A DNA stretch of 64,000 bases from Helicostylum pulchrum (GCA_025677825.1 JAIXMO010000062.1:1-64000); one strand, 5' to 3'; positions 11,204 to 23,743 are shown, counted from the stretch's first letter. Notes: a model not told the origin generated them from the sequence alone. Program-made: numbers and translations.

Positions 11204-12993
11204 ATGCTCGCCTCTGTTGCATTAAAACGTAAATAAAAAGCTACATAATTTTGACGAATTCAATATTTAAAAAGAAGACAAAAGACCCTGACACTATTTA
11301 AAAAAAATTTGTAGAGGTTGGACGTCCTCAAGTCCTTGCCAAAGTCACCACGGCTACTCAAACTGTAAATATATATAAACGAACAACAAAAACGAACAGA
11401 GAAAAGCTAATTTTTTAAAACGATGTGTAGCGTAACATTCACGATTTGACTTTTACAAAGAAGCATGGTCAACCCTTGATCAGACAAGGTTTAGGTGGCA
11501 GGTAAAAAGAAAAAAGTTGTGTGTGTCACAAAAAAAAAGTTTCTAATATACCAAATAGATCTTCTACTAACGGTCATATTGCTACTGTTTTTGGGTGTAC
11601 TGGTTTCTTGGGTCGTTACGTTGTTAACAAACTTGGTACGAAATTGTGTGTACAAATAAAAGAAAAATATACTAAAAAGATAGATGTAAAAAAAAAATAG
11701 CTCAACAAGGTACTCAAGTTATTGTTGCTAACCGTGACCCTGATGAATCTAGACATCTCAAGGTGTGCGGTGATTTAGGTCAAGTTATTCCTTTAGAGTT
11801 CAACTTGAAGGATAGAGAATCTTTAGCTGAATGTGTTCGTCATTCAGATATTGTTTATAACTTGATTGGTCGTGATTACGAAACAAAGTAATATTGTTTG
11901 TTTGTTTTTTTGCATTTAAAAAAAAAGAAAAAAGATAATAACCCATCATAAATAGGAACTTTACTTTTGATGCTGTTCATGCAGAGGGTTCTCGTCGTTT
12001 AGCTGAAGTTTGTGCTGAAAATGGCGTTTCCAAGTTTGTTCAAGTTTCTGCTTTGAATGCTTCTGAAGACTCTACTTCCAAGTTTCTCCGTTCCAAGGTA
12101 ATTTTAAATAGATTGTTGTTGTCGGTTTACTTATATTTTGTTATGTGTGTATAGGCTTTAGGTGAAAAGTATGTTCGTGAAATCATTCCTGGAGCTACTA
12201 TTGTTCGTCCTTCTATTATGTGGGGTCATGAAGATCGTTTCTTGAACAAGATTGGTGGTAATTAGTGTTTTTAAAAAGATCAGATGATATTGGGATACTA
12301 ACTATTTTAAAATAGAAAACGAAGGATGGCAATATTATGTCAATGAAGGTGAAACCAAGATTCGCCCTGTTTCTGTAAGTTTTTTTTTTAAAAAACTGTA
12401 AACTAGCTTTTTTTAAACTAATGTTTTTTTTTTGGGCTGTAGGCTATTGATGTTGCTCAAGCACTCGATATTATGTTGACAGCTGAATCTACAGTTGGAA
12501 AGACATATGAACTTTACGGTCCTAAAGAGTATCAAGTAAAGCAAATCTTTGATCTTGCTCGTGAGATTGCTATGAAGCCTCTTCCTATTTATCCTATTCC
12601 TAATATTGGTATCAAGTAAGTTGTTGTTATAAAATGATGTATTAGAGGGGGCGTGACAATTAACATCAGTTGATATGTATAGGCTTATTGCTACACTTAT
12701 GGATAAGTTGCCTTATAACCAAATGGTCAGTCCTGATTTAATTGAAAGAGTAAGTTTAACGCAAATGTGACCCCATGATATTTCCAAGTTTTTAACACAT
12801 GTTATAGTTGAAAATGGATGATAAGATTACACCTGGTGCTCTTACATTTGAAGACCTTTACATTAAGCCTACCGATTTAGAAACAGTTGCTATTTACTTC
12901 TTGAGAAGATTCCGTAGTAATGCTGTATTCGATCTTCCTTATGAAAAGGGAGATGGTCAAGTACAAAAGGGTGTTTACCATCTTATTGATTAA
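11204..12993 (+). CDS. Mitochondrial complex I NDUFA9-type 40-kDa subunit
   Basis: Eleven exons: 11204-11228, 11315-11364, 11431-11501, 11559-11635, 11701-11887, 11956-12097, 12155-12257, 12316-12374, 12443-12615, 12683-12749 and 12808-12993; 379 residues, all junctions in frame. An N-terminal basic presequence ([19 protein letters not shown]) fits mitochondrial import. It is followed by [17 protein letters not shown] and an atypical SDR/Rossmann site, [16 protein letters not shown] (GxxGFLG). Other family signatures are [21 protein letters not shown] and [18 protein letters not shown]. The family is an accessory NADPH-binding subunit of the peripheral arm of NADH:ubiquinone oxidoreductase. 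Presence of complex I is usual in Mucoromycota. Exons are unusually small and numerous. Identification is strong. Confidence 0.93.
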
Positions 12994-13135
12994 AATTTTT
13001 AAAAAAATAGAACGATTTTTTCTCCCACACACACGAAAATCTTTTTGATCGGAATTTTTTGGTTTACTTTATTTTTTTTTTATATATGTGTACAGTATAG
13101 AGAAAGGGGGGTATGAATATACAAAAGTTATTTAT

Positions 13136-13606
13136 TTACAATGTTGGTTGACCATCAACCAAAGATAAAAATGGGATATCATAGCAAATTAAACCATCTT
13201 CTTCGTCTTCTTCTTCCTCATTAATGTAAAAAGTAGTCTTCTTTTTTAATTGGTTGTAAAAAAGTACATTGTCGTCTTGTGGAGAAGTTGGCATATTATC
13301 GTCTTCTTCTTCATCCGAGTCTTCTTCACCGTTATTATAAACTTGATCCAGTTCAGTGAAACATGAATCTAACCATACTTGTTGTTCTTCTTCTACTTGA
13401 TCAAATAACATCATGTTACTATCATATTCTTCTTCTTCCATTAAATCATCTTGTTCTTCGGGGTCAAGTGTAGTGTTAAAGTGTTGTTGCATTGTAAGGG
13501 CAGTAATCAGTGAGTTACGTACAAGTACAAAAGAGGATAAACTGGATTTTTGCATATCAAAGTTTTCTAATTTTTCAAAAGAAAGTCGTGTGTAGTAATG
13601 ATTCAT
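13136..13606 (-). CDS. Small acidic protein, function unknown
   Basis: Single exon of 156 residues. The first 40 residues (MNHYYTRLSFEKLENF, then SSLSSFVLVRNSLITAL) look structured; the rest is very acidic with runs of Glu/Asp and a hydrophobic C-terminal segment (CYDIPFLSLVDGQPTL). No domain is recognised. The acidic low-complexity part with short hydrophobic motifs would suit a protein-interaction or transcription-related factor, but that is only inference. It converges with the NDUFA9 gene (143 bp apart). A pyrimidine-rich/purine-rich tract lies upstream of the start on the coding strand. Confidence 0.65.
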   Translation of the reverse strand: MNHYYTRLSFEKLENFDMQKSSLSSFVLVRNSLITALTMQQHFNTTLDPEEQDDLMEEEEYDSNMMLFDQVEEEQQVWLDSCFTELDQVYNNGEEDSDEEEDDNMPTSPQDDNVLFYNQLKKKTTFYINEEEEDEEDGLICYDIPFLSLVDGQPTL

Positions 13607-13808
13607 TTTTTATTGTGTGTGTGTGTTTGCTAAAGAGGAAAAAGAAGAAAAAGAAGACAACTCTTTTTCTTTCTCTTTTATACGTAGCCCCCTTTTTTTT
13701 TCAAATAAAAAAAAAAAAAAAACTTGTGGTCATGGGTCAAAAAAGGTCATTTATTACTTTTTGCCACTGCAATGTTTTAATTGGTTTTTTTTTTCGTATG
13801 CACGTGAA

Positions 13809-14543
13809 TTAGATACTATCAAGTCGGTTGAACGAATTACCACCGCGCGGTTTATCATGAAGTTTCGGGTTGTTTTTTAACAAGATTTCTGTTATAACGG
13901 GATTAATATATATATATATAAAGTAAATATATTGTATTTTGTTTAATTTACCTTTATCATTTTTTACATGATCGAATTTACAATCATGCTTGTCTGGATA
14001 ACGATGTGTATCACAAAAGACGTACTTACACCTGCATTTATTGGTCAACTGTTTAGCCAGTGGAATCTAAACATTACAGAAGAAAAAGTTTTTTTAAATC
14101 ATCTTTTCTCTTCCACTTTCACTTTTTGTTATATTATACCTTGACACGACAAGAAAAACAACGTCCTTTGTTCTTTTGTGTGGGTTCTTTGTCTTGCTTA
14201 TTTTCTTGTTCTTTTACTACTGTTGAATTTAGCGTTGGTTCTTCTTGTTGTTGTTGTTGTTGTTCTTCTTCTTCAACTGGTATTGTGGTAGGTTCTTGTA
14301 AAAGTTCTTTTGTAATTAAGGGTTTATTTTCCATCTTGAGATCTATTTATTTTCAACTGTTTTTTTAATAATTTATGCTTTTTTAAAAAAGAAAAAACCT
14401 AAGTTTTTTACAATACCATTTTTATTCCGGTCATCTTGTTCTTTAAAACACTTTGAGCACATGTTGTTGTAAATCTTGTTACCGTAAAAACCACATCCGG
14501 CTGTACAAGGTGTAGGTGCTTCAAGTGCATTATTATCCTCCAT
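13809..14543 (-). CDS. A20/AN1 zinc-finger protein
   Basis: Four exons: 14543-14417, 14342-14140, 14066-13952 and 13888-13809; 174 residues. Exon 1 encodes an A20-type finger (CTAGCGFYGNKIYNNMCSKC). Exon 2 encodes a Gln/Glu-rich linker and the start of the AN1 finger (GRCFSCRVK). Exon 3 completes AN1 (CRCKYVFCDTHRYPDKHDC). A20 fingers bind ubiquitin; A20/AN1 proteins (ZFAND5/6 and plant stress-associated proteins) link ubiquitin signalling, proteasome activity and stress responses. The A20-linker-AN1 order and length are typical. The C-terminal basic tail (NNPKLHDKPRGG) is also usual for the group. No anomalies. Confidence 0.9.
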
Positions 14544-16788
14544 TAGAATTTTTCTTTTTTTGATAAAACAAGAGAGAAGAGAGAAAGAAAGAAAAGGAAA
14601 GAAAAAAAAAACCAGCGAACTTTTTTTTTTTTTCTGAAAAAAAACTAAAACACGTGATTGGTAAGCATTTCTACGTCTACGTTCACTCCTTTTTTTTTTT
14701 GTTTCTCCCCAGAGAGGCCCACGTCCAAGTTTTTCGCTCAGCAAATAAACAGGCAATTTAGAAAGTGGTTTTCCGGGAGAAGTTTAGGGAATGGCCCGAT
14801 AAGTTTTGGTTTTTCCCGTGTTACAGTGCACAAAAAAATAACCCGTACCACAAAAAGATAATTTCAGGTATTATGAATTCGCTCAAGTTTATTACAGTTA
14901 ATAAAGCGGTTGAAAATAATATCTCATCATGCACTGAAAAGTCACTTTTGTTTACTATGTTGCAGTGCAAAAAAAAAAAGGAGAGGAGAAAAAAGACACG
15001 TAGCTGCCTACTGAACAAACTGAGGTTTTTTTTTTTAATTAATTACGAAAGAAAGAAAGAAAGGAAAGTTTTGATCTCATATGTGCGTAGTATTTCGGTT
15101 CTACCCTTGTATTGTTCCACATTTTTCTCACCTTACCCAATAAAACGTGTATATACGTTAAAACCAGGCACATAAAAGTGTCAGTCTAACCACTATAGAG
15201 AGAGATAAACCCAAAAAATTTTTTTTAGTGGGCCCTGCTTTTGCTGCCAATGATTGGTCTTGACCCGTAGAGACTTTTTTTTTGTTACCTTGATTGGATA
15301 GGAGCTTTTTAACAGCGTGCATACAATTATATATGACTCTAAATACTTTCCGTTATACGATTGCCGGTATCTTTTTTTTAATTACGTTTATCCGTACACT
15401 CCAAAGTTAATGTACGTTAAGTCACGAGAAAGATAGTACTTAGTGGGTGTTGTCTAAAATATTCTAAAAGAAACTACTCGCAATAGCCTAGTCATTTTTT
15501 GGATTTTTTTTTTTAATAATAGTGACCTCCCTTTTTTTTTTTTAGAGATTGATGAGATCTTACTGAAAATAAAAAAACGTGATTAAGCTTACTTTTTAGG
15601 TGCCTTGTTTTATATTGTTATCCACAGAAAAAAGGTGAAAAGGAAAATGTGTTAATCACGATGTGTGTTTGTTTATTTGGTAAAATTCATGCGCTTTTTT
15701 TTTTCGTGCAGGTACCTTTTTTTCTTTTTTAATTGACACATGAAAAAAACCTTTATTTTGAAAGAACAATTAGGTTTTTTTTTTGCTGAAAGTAGTCTAA
15801 ACGTGTTTAAACAATGAGATCAAAAAAGAACAGGCGCCATGAAAGGGAAAGGGGACCAACCGAATTACGTTCAAGGACAACTTCCGATAAAAAGAACCGG
15901 TATCTACTCACTTTTTTAGGGAGGGAACCATCCGATAAAGACGTAAGAAAAATATTACTACTTTTAGAGAGAGAGGATCGTCAGATAATAGGGTAAAAAA
16001 GATTAGCTGACCAGAATAAAAAAAATTATAAGTGGGCTGACTTTGTATTAAAAACAACTTTTATGAAAAACATTTGGGAAAATGAGGGTGGGAAAACTTT
16101 TTTAAAAGTACGCTTTAAAAAAAAAAAAGGGTTCTATAATTTTACAGAAAGAACAAGGGAAAGGTGAGGGGAATGCTTCCACGTAATAGCTGTGTGTAGC
16201 TTTGCAGTAAAAAAAGGTTTTAGTTGAGTCATTTTTATCGCCAATGGATGTTTAACAAACAAAGTGAAGCTACTTTCATTGGCAAACTGAGATGTAAGTG
16301 GTTTAAAATTAAGCCAATGAAAAATTCTGTAATGACTCACAAACAATCCTTTTAGCCCCCTCCCTTCTCATTTGGAAATTTTTTCTCTTTTCTAAAAAGT
16401 ATCACTTTTTTTTTTTACGTATATAAACCGGAAAAAAAAAACTACTAGTCTTTCTCTTTTCTCTCCCTCTCTGTTTTTTTACATATACCTTCTGAAACCC
16501 CTTTTTTGAAAAAAAAAAACCCCCTTTTCCTTTTATAACGCTCTTATACCATGATTTCCATTATTATTGTTTAAAATAGTGATTTTTTTTTTTCAACAAA
16601 AAAAAAAAAACGTAGCTCATTTTCTAAAAACAATTTCATCGATTAAAACAACAACCTTAAACAACTTTTTTATTATATAAACCAGCAAAACAAAACAAAA
16701 AGAATTTTTTTTTTTTTTTTTTTACTGTATATTTTTTCCGCATCTCTATATTTCTCATTTTACTCAGTAGTAAAAAAAAAATAAGATC
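14544..16788. other. 2.2-kb intergenic region
   Basis: Divergent spacer with dense homopolymer tracts. Open frames at 14765-15175 and 15814-15996 have no support (low-complexity, no start context, no recognisable motif). Long T/A runs at 16570-16710 precede the cyclin start, and a TATATAAACC-like TATA element lies at about 16419-16428. No gene seen. Confidence 0.45.
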
Positions 16789-17720
16789 ATGACACCTAAC
16801 ACAGAAATTACTCCCGCAGTCACTCTTGTTGCGCAGCCTAATGATAAATACAACTCGGGTTATCCCAACTTAATTTCGTTTCTTATGAATCAAGCCGTGC
16901 AAAACGAACTTGAAACCAAGCGTAAACAACAAGTATTCCACGAACAACAAAAATCCTATGTTAGTGCACTTGTTGGTAAGACATATATATAATTTACCCC
17001 TGTTTTTTTTTAAAAAAAATAATATAAACTGACTGACTTTTTTTTTTTTTTTAATTGCCAGACGTTACGGTTCAAGTAATTGCTTCTATTTGGCCTAATT
17101 CGATTAGTTCACCTTCTTCCGGTAGTAAACCTATTGCAGATTTAAACACATTTTTGCACCACATCTTGAAACATTCGCGTACGACACATTCTACCCTCCA
17201 ACTTGCGATTTTTTACCTTTTCCGTATCCGTTCTCGCGTACAAGAAAAGCGAAATGACGACGTTTATATCTCTTGTGGAAGACGCATGTTTCTTGCATCC
17301 TTAATTTCAGCACACAAGTATTTACAAGATAAAACTTATAAAAATTCTGCTTGGAGTAAAGTCAGTGGTTTAAATGTTCAGGAAATTAATCATGCCGAGA
17401 AAGTCATGCTTCAGTTGTTGGATTATCGTTTGTTTGTTAAGAAGGATACCTATGATCAATGGATTTTAATGCTTCAGACTCATCTCAAGATGAATCCTAC
17501 TGTCGCTTCTTCGGCTTCAGGTATTGTTCATACCGTGCATCGTACACAACAACAGCAGCAAATGCAAAAATCTCAAAATATCAGTCTGGTGCGTGCTCAA
17601 CAAAGTTTACCGTCTCCTCCACTTGAAGATTCTTGTATGCCGCCCGAGTCTCCTAAAAAGAGAAAGCTTGAGTCTTCTTCATGGCAAGATGATGATAAAA
17701 TTTCCAAGAAGCGATGCTAA
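16789..17720 (+). CDS. PCL1/2-type cyclin (Pho85-like CDK partner)
   Basis: Two exons, 16789-16975 and 17062-17720, 281 residues. The cyclin box (about residues 60-180) contains HSTLQLAIFYLFRIRSRV, CGRRMFLASLISAHKYLQD and KVSGLNVQEINHAEKVMLQ, a pattern typical of PCL1/PCL2/Pas1 cyclins that activate a Pho85/CDK5-like kinase at G1/S. After the box is a Gln-rich stretch and a Pro/Ser-rich tail ending in two basic clusters (PKKRKLE and KISKKRC), which could act as nuclear localisation signals. The long T/A-rich leader is conspicuous. A second, divergent cyclin lies at 23744. Family assignment is firm; the exact PCL subtype is inference. Confidence 0.85.
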
Positions 17721-17993
17721 TCTTTAACAACTACTTACTACTATTACTACTACCCCCCACACCTTTTGTCCATATAAAATTTCTTTGTGTATATTTTTTA
17801 CCCATTCTCTCTTTTTTTTTAATTATTTTTTTTGTAATATACAAAAAATGTTTTTTTTTAAAAAGAAACTCTCTTATGACGTTGCCCCTTGGGTTTCTTC
17901 AAAATGACTCATTTTTTTTATCCCTTCTCTCTAAAAACAAAAAACACAAAAAAATTAATAAAAAAATCCATTTTTTAAAAAAATAAATCTATA
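17721..17993. other. 3' flank of the cyclin gene
   Basis: Low-complexity A/T-rich spacer up to the transposon left end. The dinucleotide TA at 17992-17993 is the presumed target-site copy. Confidence 0.4.
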
Positions 17994-18619
17994 CAGCGGC
18001 TCCACCTCCAAAGTTCGTTTTCCAGAGTAATGAATTCGCTTTTGTCGTCGATTAAAATTCGTTTTTTCTTATTTCAAAATTCGCTTTTTTATTGGTCAAA
18101 GTTCGTTTTTACTTTACTCAAAATTCGCTTTTACACCCTCATAGTTCGTTCTAAATTTCAATAAAATTCGTTTTTAAAATATTATTAAAGCAATAGCGTT
18201 TATTAAGGTGGCTCTTTGTTGAAACATTTTTCAAAGTTATTAACAGAATGATAAGCAATGTTATGAAGGGTCTTTCTACTGACACATTCACTAGCTTCGG
18301 CGATTCTAGTCTTCAAATCTTCTGTAACTTTAGCGGGAAAGCGCCCCTGATGAATTCGATATTGTGAGGCAGTCAACAAGGAAGTAACGTTATAAGGATC
18401 AGTCTCTTCCTCATAGTCCATTGCCTCATTTCCCTGCTCATCAGCAATGCTTCCTTGTCCATCTTCGTAATAAAAACTCATTTGAAAAGGTTATTCCATA
18501 ATAAAATGAGCTTTACAAAAACGAACTTTGACCAATAAAAAAGCGAATTTTGAAATAAGAAAAAACGAATTTTAATCGACGACAAAAGCGAATTCATTAC
18601 TCTGGAGGTGGAGCCGCTG
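17994..18619 (-). mobile_element. Tc1/mariner-like internal-deletion element with long TIRs
   Basis: 626-bp element flanked by TA on both sides (17992-17993 and 18620-18621). It begins CAGCGGCTCCACCTCC and ends with the reverse complement. The inverted repeats extend about 105-115 bp inward; the right one lacks about 14 bp present in the left (the first TTCG box). TTCG occurs eight times on the left at 18014, 18035, 18058, 18080, 18102, 18124, 18145 and 18167, i.e. every 21-23 bp, and as CGAA four times on the right (18522, 18544, 18566, 18589), alternating TTCGTTTT and TTCGCTTTT. The TA target site and the internal minus-strand ORF place it with IS630/Tc1/mariner elements. It is likely non-autonomous. 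Confidence 0.8.
18203..18481 (-). pseudogene. C-terminal remnant of a DDE transposase inside the element
   Basis: 92-codon frame inside the TIR element, read towards the left TIR. The first half is acidic (AMDYEEETDPY). The second half (EDLKTRIAEASECVSRKTLH, then HSVNNFEKCFNKEPP) resembles the last ~40 residues of IS630/Tc1-type DDE_3 transposases of Mucorales, where helices after the catalytic domain end in a KCLNKEP-like tail. The DDE catalytic core is absent, so it cannot be an active transposase. It could still be translated as a small protein from a start at 18481. Identification is by remembered family pattern. Confidence 0.5.
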
Positions 18620-18621
18620 TA

Positions 18622-19323
18622 AAGTTACCATCATCCCAAAATATGTTAAATTATTTGTTTATACCCATCATTGCTTGTCGGATGTAACCACACCATGCGG
18701 ACCGACGGCAGGGAACCGAAACGGGGTTGTTTTTTTTTTTGCTTATCGCAGAGAGGCTTGGGTCACTGTGGTACTTTGGCCAAGGTAACTTTTTGGGGGG
18801 AAATGAAATCATAAATTTGATCCGGCTCTCGAGAGTAAGGGACTAAAGAGTAACCTCACCATTTGTATAACAGTGCCCGGAGACTTTGGTACCCGTAGCT
18901 ATTAAAAACAAAACGTATGGGAATTAAAAAAAGTATAGCTTATTTGTGTTTTTAAAAAAAAAGGAGGGAGATGGAAACTTCCAGACGCAGCATTTAGAAG
19001 AATTTGCTTAGTCTTATAATTATGGGAAACCTTTTTTTTTTAAAGTAGCTGAGATGTTTATTTTGAAAAGACATGCTTTTAAAAAAAAAGTCTCTAGTTG
19101 CTAAGGTGTTGCTAAGCTGTTCCGTTGTTAGGGTTACCGTTCATGCGTATGTCAAGTTTTGTTGTTGTTGTTGTTAGGTTACCATTTATGCCAACAACTG
19201 TCAAAAAAAAAAAGCCTATCCAAACTTGATACATTTTTTTTTTTAAAACTCACATTTTATAGTGGATTTTTGGCCCCCAGTCTCTTTTTTTTTTTTTTCT
19301 TCCTTTTCTTCCCCCCTTAAAAA
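18622..19323. other. Intergenic, 5' region of MTO1
   Basis: No gene seen. A GTT trinucleotide run lies at about 19158-19174 and pyrimidine tracts (19280-19316) directly precede the ATG. Confidence 0.4.
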
Positions 19324-20432
19324 ATGCAATGTCATATTCGATCGTTTAGATCAAATAGATTGATCAACACTTGTTTATTCAAACAAAAATACACTTTCCG
19401 TTCTTACTCTGTTGCTCAGACACCTAATGACTTTGACGTGATTGTAATTGGAGGTGGACATGCTGGTACTGAAGCATGTACTGCAGCAGCACGATCTGGA
19501 GCAAGAACTTTATTATTAACACAAAATAAAGATACAATTGGTAAATTTAAACTCGCCCTCTCTCCTCTTGTATGTGTATTAACAACGGGTATGTATAGGT
19601 GAAATGTCTTGTAATCCTTCTTTTGGCGGTGTAGGTAAAGGTGTTTTAGTACGAGAAATTGATGCATTGGATGGTGTATGCGGACGTATCTCAGGTAACG
19701 TATTTTTTATTTTTTTTAGTTGTTGGTTTTTTTTTACAATTCGATGAATTTAACATTGTGTGTGTGTGTGTAGATCTTGCTGGTATCCAATTTAAGGTTT
19801 TGAATAAATCAAAAGGACCTGCTGTTTATGTAAGATTTAGATATCTTTGTTGAAGTTTTAGCGTATTAACAAAAAAAATTTAGGGACCTAGAGCTCAAAT
19901 CGATCGTAAATTATACAAGATGCATTTACAAGAGTATTTAAAAGATTACCCGAATTTGACGATACAGTCGGGTAGTGTTGCGGATTTGGTGTTGAATGAT
20001 CAGATGACAGAAGAGGATCAGAAGAGTATGGTAAAGAAAGGTGCTTCGCAAATGGTGAAAGGTGTTCGTTTAGGTAAAATATTTTTTAAAAAAGTGTTTA
20101 TGTGGTTTTTGGAAACTAAAAAAAAAAGAGTAGATAATGGGCAGATTATAAGAGCACCGAATGTTGTGATTACAACAGGTACGTTTTTAGGCGGTGAGAT
20201 TCATTTGGGGTTAAAGGTTTGGCCTGCAGGAAGAATCGGTGAAAACCCATCGATTGGACTTTCAAACTCGTTGAGGTCTGCAGGATTTAAATTGGCAAGA
20301 TTGAAGACGGGTACTCCTGCTAGGTTGGATGGTAGAACAATTAATTATAAAGGAATGATTGTACAAGAAGGTGATAATCCACCATCTCCATTTTCTTATT
20401 TGAATACTACTGTACCTCACGCTGTAAGTGCC

Positions 20433-20466
<34 letters not shown>

Positions 20467-21937
20467 GAAAATCTAAACTGTAAAAATAAATAAATAGGAT
20501 AATCAAATTTTATGTCATCAAACACGTACAAATGATAGAGTACACAAGTACATTGCGCAACATTTTGATCAAAGTATTCATATTAGAGAAACTGTAAAGG
20601 GGCCTAGATACTGTCCTTCACTTGAAAGTAAAATTAAACGGTTCAGTGCAAAGGAAGCGCATAATATTTGGTTGGAGCCCGAGGGGTTAGATGATCATGT
20701 GGTGTATCCTAACGGTATCTCGAATACGATGCCGGAAGATATTCAAGTGAATTTCCTAAGAATGATTGAAGGTTTAGAAAATGTTGAAATGCTTAAACCA
20801 GGTAAAAAACCTTTTATTTTGTGTATGTGCGTATTGGTATACTAATATAAAATTTATAGCTTATGGTGTTGAGTATGATCATATTGATCCTAGAGAATTA
20901 AGATCTACACTAGAAACGAAACGTATCAATGGACTGTTTTTAGCGGGTCAGATTAACGGTACGACAGGGTACGAAGAGGCAGCGGCGCAAGGTGTGATGG
21001 CAGGTATTAACGCAGGGTTACTTGCGTTGAAAAAGGAGCCGTTTATCTTGGACCGATCGGATGCGTATATTGGTGTCTTGGTAGATGATTTGATTACAAA
21101 AGGTGTTAATGAGCCCTACCGCGTGTTCACAGCTAGGTCTGAGTATAGGCTGCTTTTACGTGCGGATAATGCAGATACCAGATTAACCAGAAAAGGTCGT
21201 GAAGCGGGTGTGGTAGGAAATAAAAGATGGGAACATTATAAATCGACTTCGGGGTTGTTGGAAGCGGCAATAGAGGCGTTACAAGGTATCAAAATGCCAG
21301 CAAAACGGTGGGCTGATCTTGGTATTAGTCCTAGCACCAGATCATCTACAGATGTTGTTAATGATAATGGGTCGTTGAGAAGGTAAAGTTTTGTAACGGT
21401 TTTAAAAAAAATTGGATTGGTTTATTTAATTTTTGTTTTTTTTTATTAGTGGCATGGATTTACTTACGTGGCCAAATGTTGTGTTGGATCAGTTCCATGA
21501 GTTAGTGCCTCAACTTTTACATTTAGAACCTTCTTTAAGAGAACGTATTATGATTGAAGGTCGATATAAACCATTTTTGAAGAGACAGGAATTAGAAGTT
21601 GCTTCGTTGAAAAGAGATGAACATTTAAAGTTGGATGTTAATTTAGATTATTTACAGTAAGTTTTGTAAAACTAATTGTTAGTTTTATCGTGATTCTAAA
21701 ATACTTGCATTTTTAGAATGGATCAATTATCAAATGAAGTTCGTCAAAAGTTAGCTGAAGTACGTCCCGAGACATTGGTACGTTAAATTACTTTTTTTTT
21801 TTTTAATTTTTGGGGATACGGGGACTAATGTTAATTTATAGGGTGCCGCAAAGAGAATTGAAGGCATGACGCCAGCAGCTATGGTTGTTTTAATGAAGTA
21901 TGCAAAACGTACATATAACAAACCTGTTTTTCAATAG
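19324..21937 (+). CDS. MTO1: Mitochondrial tRNA uridine-modification enzyme MTO1 (GidA/MnmG family)
   Basis: Ten exons: 19324-19540, 19599-19694, 19774-19829, 19884-20073, 20131-20423, 20498-20801, 20860-21382, 21450-21656, 21717-21777 and 21842-21937; 680 residues. An Arg/Ser-rich presequence ([13 protein letters not shown]) predicts mitochondrial import. The FAD site is [16 protein letters not shown]. Other hallmarks are [49 protein letters not shown] and [20 protein letters not shown]. With the GTPase MSS1/MnmE it makes 5-carboxymethylaminomethyl-type uridine at the wobble position of mitochondrial tRNAs. The C-terminal helical domain ([16 protein letters not shown]) is complete. The fifth intron holds a poly-A run of about 30, likely variable between strains. 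Identification is secure. Confidence 0.95.
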
Positions 21938-23743
21938 TTTTTTTTTTAAAGCAGTATAGAGCGTACTCATAGATTGTAATATAAATAAACAGCTCACTTT
22001 TTTACATGGTAAAAACACCTTGCTTTCGACAAAGTAGTTTCTTGTGCATAATTATTGCGGGGAAAAAAGTAACGGTTTTAAAAATACATATTTTACTGAT
22101 AGTATTTAAAATATGATCATGCTAAATATTAATAAACGAAAGGTTAGATATATCGCTGGTGTATATATCAGTCCCAATCTTGTTTACGTTGGCGTTCTAT
22201 TTCGTCTGTTAAATTGAAGCTGTCCGGTTGACCCAATGTGCATCTCTTGATAAACTCGTTTCATTCTTTTCATATATATTTTTAAAAAAGTAATTTTTTA
22301 CTTTTTAAAAGTGACGAATAATTTATGTCGCATTTACTTTGAAGTATGAGACCATTTCCGAATAATTTTTTTTGGGTAAAAAAATGTGTGTGATTGAAAC
22401 TACTGAATAATACGGAACAGCCATATTTATACTTTTTATTAAAGTTTTGGCTTAGTCGTATCTTCTGATTATACTTTTTAACGATAATAAAAAAAAGTTG
22501 TCAGGTACAGACAGGTTTTTATACCCGTTTTCCGGACTTTTTAATAGTTTACCCTTTAACCTAGTCCTATAATCCAGTCAGTACTACATTTAAAGAAGCC
22601 TTTTTTTAAATTCAGATAGTCTTTTTTTTCTTTTGCCCTGTGCTTTTTTTTCCCCTTTGCGACAAAAAAAAATGAGAGAGAAGAGGTTTCAGCGAAACGA
22701 TTTTAAAAGAGAATAACTCAAAAATAAATATATATACTTTTAACGTAGTACTGAACTCGTATAGAGAGGATTATACCCATGGTACATGAAATAGAGAGAG
22801 GGAGGGGGAGAATTACGACAAATTAATTTTCTAATTAGTAACTATTTACTTATTACAAAAATGGGGGTACCTGGAGCACGTCTTCCAGGTATAGTACGTA
22901 TATTGTGCAGTTAATTGTATATACAGGTATTTTATGATAACCTAAACTAGAGTAGAAAGAATTGTAATCCGAGAAAAGAGAGTTGCATTGTACAATAAAA
23001 GAAGGTATGTCGTATCTTTTCTCCTGTAACAATATAGTGTCTAGAAAAAAAGGGGGATAATCGGCGGGTATCTTTATTTAAGAAATTGATGGACGGTTTA
23101 TTTGATAGACAGTGCATGTTTATTATGCTACTGATTGATAACATTTGAATTGATACTTAGTTATCGGAGAATATGCACGAGCCACTATTCACCTTTGAGA
23201 TACTTGGTAATATTATCGTAAACCCGCGTAATATACTCTTTTTGGGTAAGTAGTACTTATTCCCTTTCGTTGATGGTAGTTTTTTTTTTAAAAGAGAGGA
23301 AAAAAAAATGATGTGATGGAAATGTATTAGAAGAAAACATGTGATATCTATCATTAATTCCAAATAATACGTACGTTTTTTAAACCTTCGCATTTAGAAG
23401 AAGAAGAAGAATTAAGAGATTTGTAAAAAAATTTAGTAATTCAATCGTCCGCCAAATAAAATGCGTTGTCACAGGTCTACCGACTTGCTTAGAAATTCAA
23501 TGAATCATGCAACTGTGCGGCAATATAATTTAAGCCCGTATTTTTTTTCAACAATCGACTCAATTACAAATCAAAAAAAAATCTTTTAATTCTTTTTAGT
23601 ATATATAGATTTTTTCTCCTTCTCTTTCTTTTTTTTTTTTTTTCTTATATATCTTAAAAACACTACTTGACATTTTTTTTTTTTTTGTCAAGACGACCTA
23701 CCCTCTTTTTTATTACTGCAACAAAAAAAAAAAAAGAATATAT
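21938..23743. other. 1.8-kb intergenic region
   Basis: AT-rich spacer between same-strand genes. Only short unsupported frames are present. Long T-tracts at 23627-23643 and 23672-23686 and an A-tract at 23724-23737 precede the cyclin start, the same leader style as for the gene at 16789. Confidence 0.45.

Noticed and set aside
13413..13812. Plus-strand open frames opposite the acidic protein gene
   Set aside because: They mirror the Glu/Asp codon bias of the minus-strand gene (Ser/Leu-rich shadow).
14765..15175. 136-codon open frame rich in Lys and Ser
   Set aside because: Built from long homopolymer-derived Lys/Phe runs; no homology pattern and no splice context.
15814..15996. 60-codon basic open frame in the 14.5-16.8 kb spacer
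   Set aside because: Composition is Lys/Arg/Glu low complexity, no splice partner, no conserved motif, and homopolymers on both sides.
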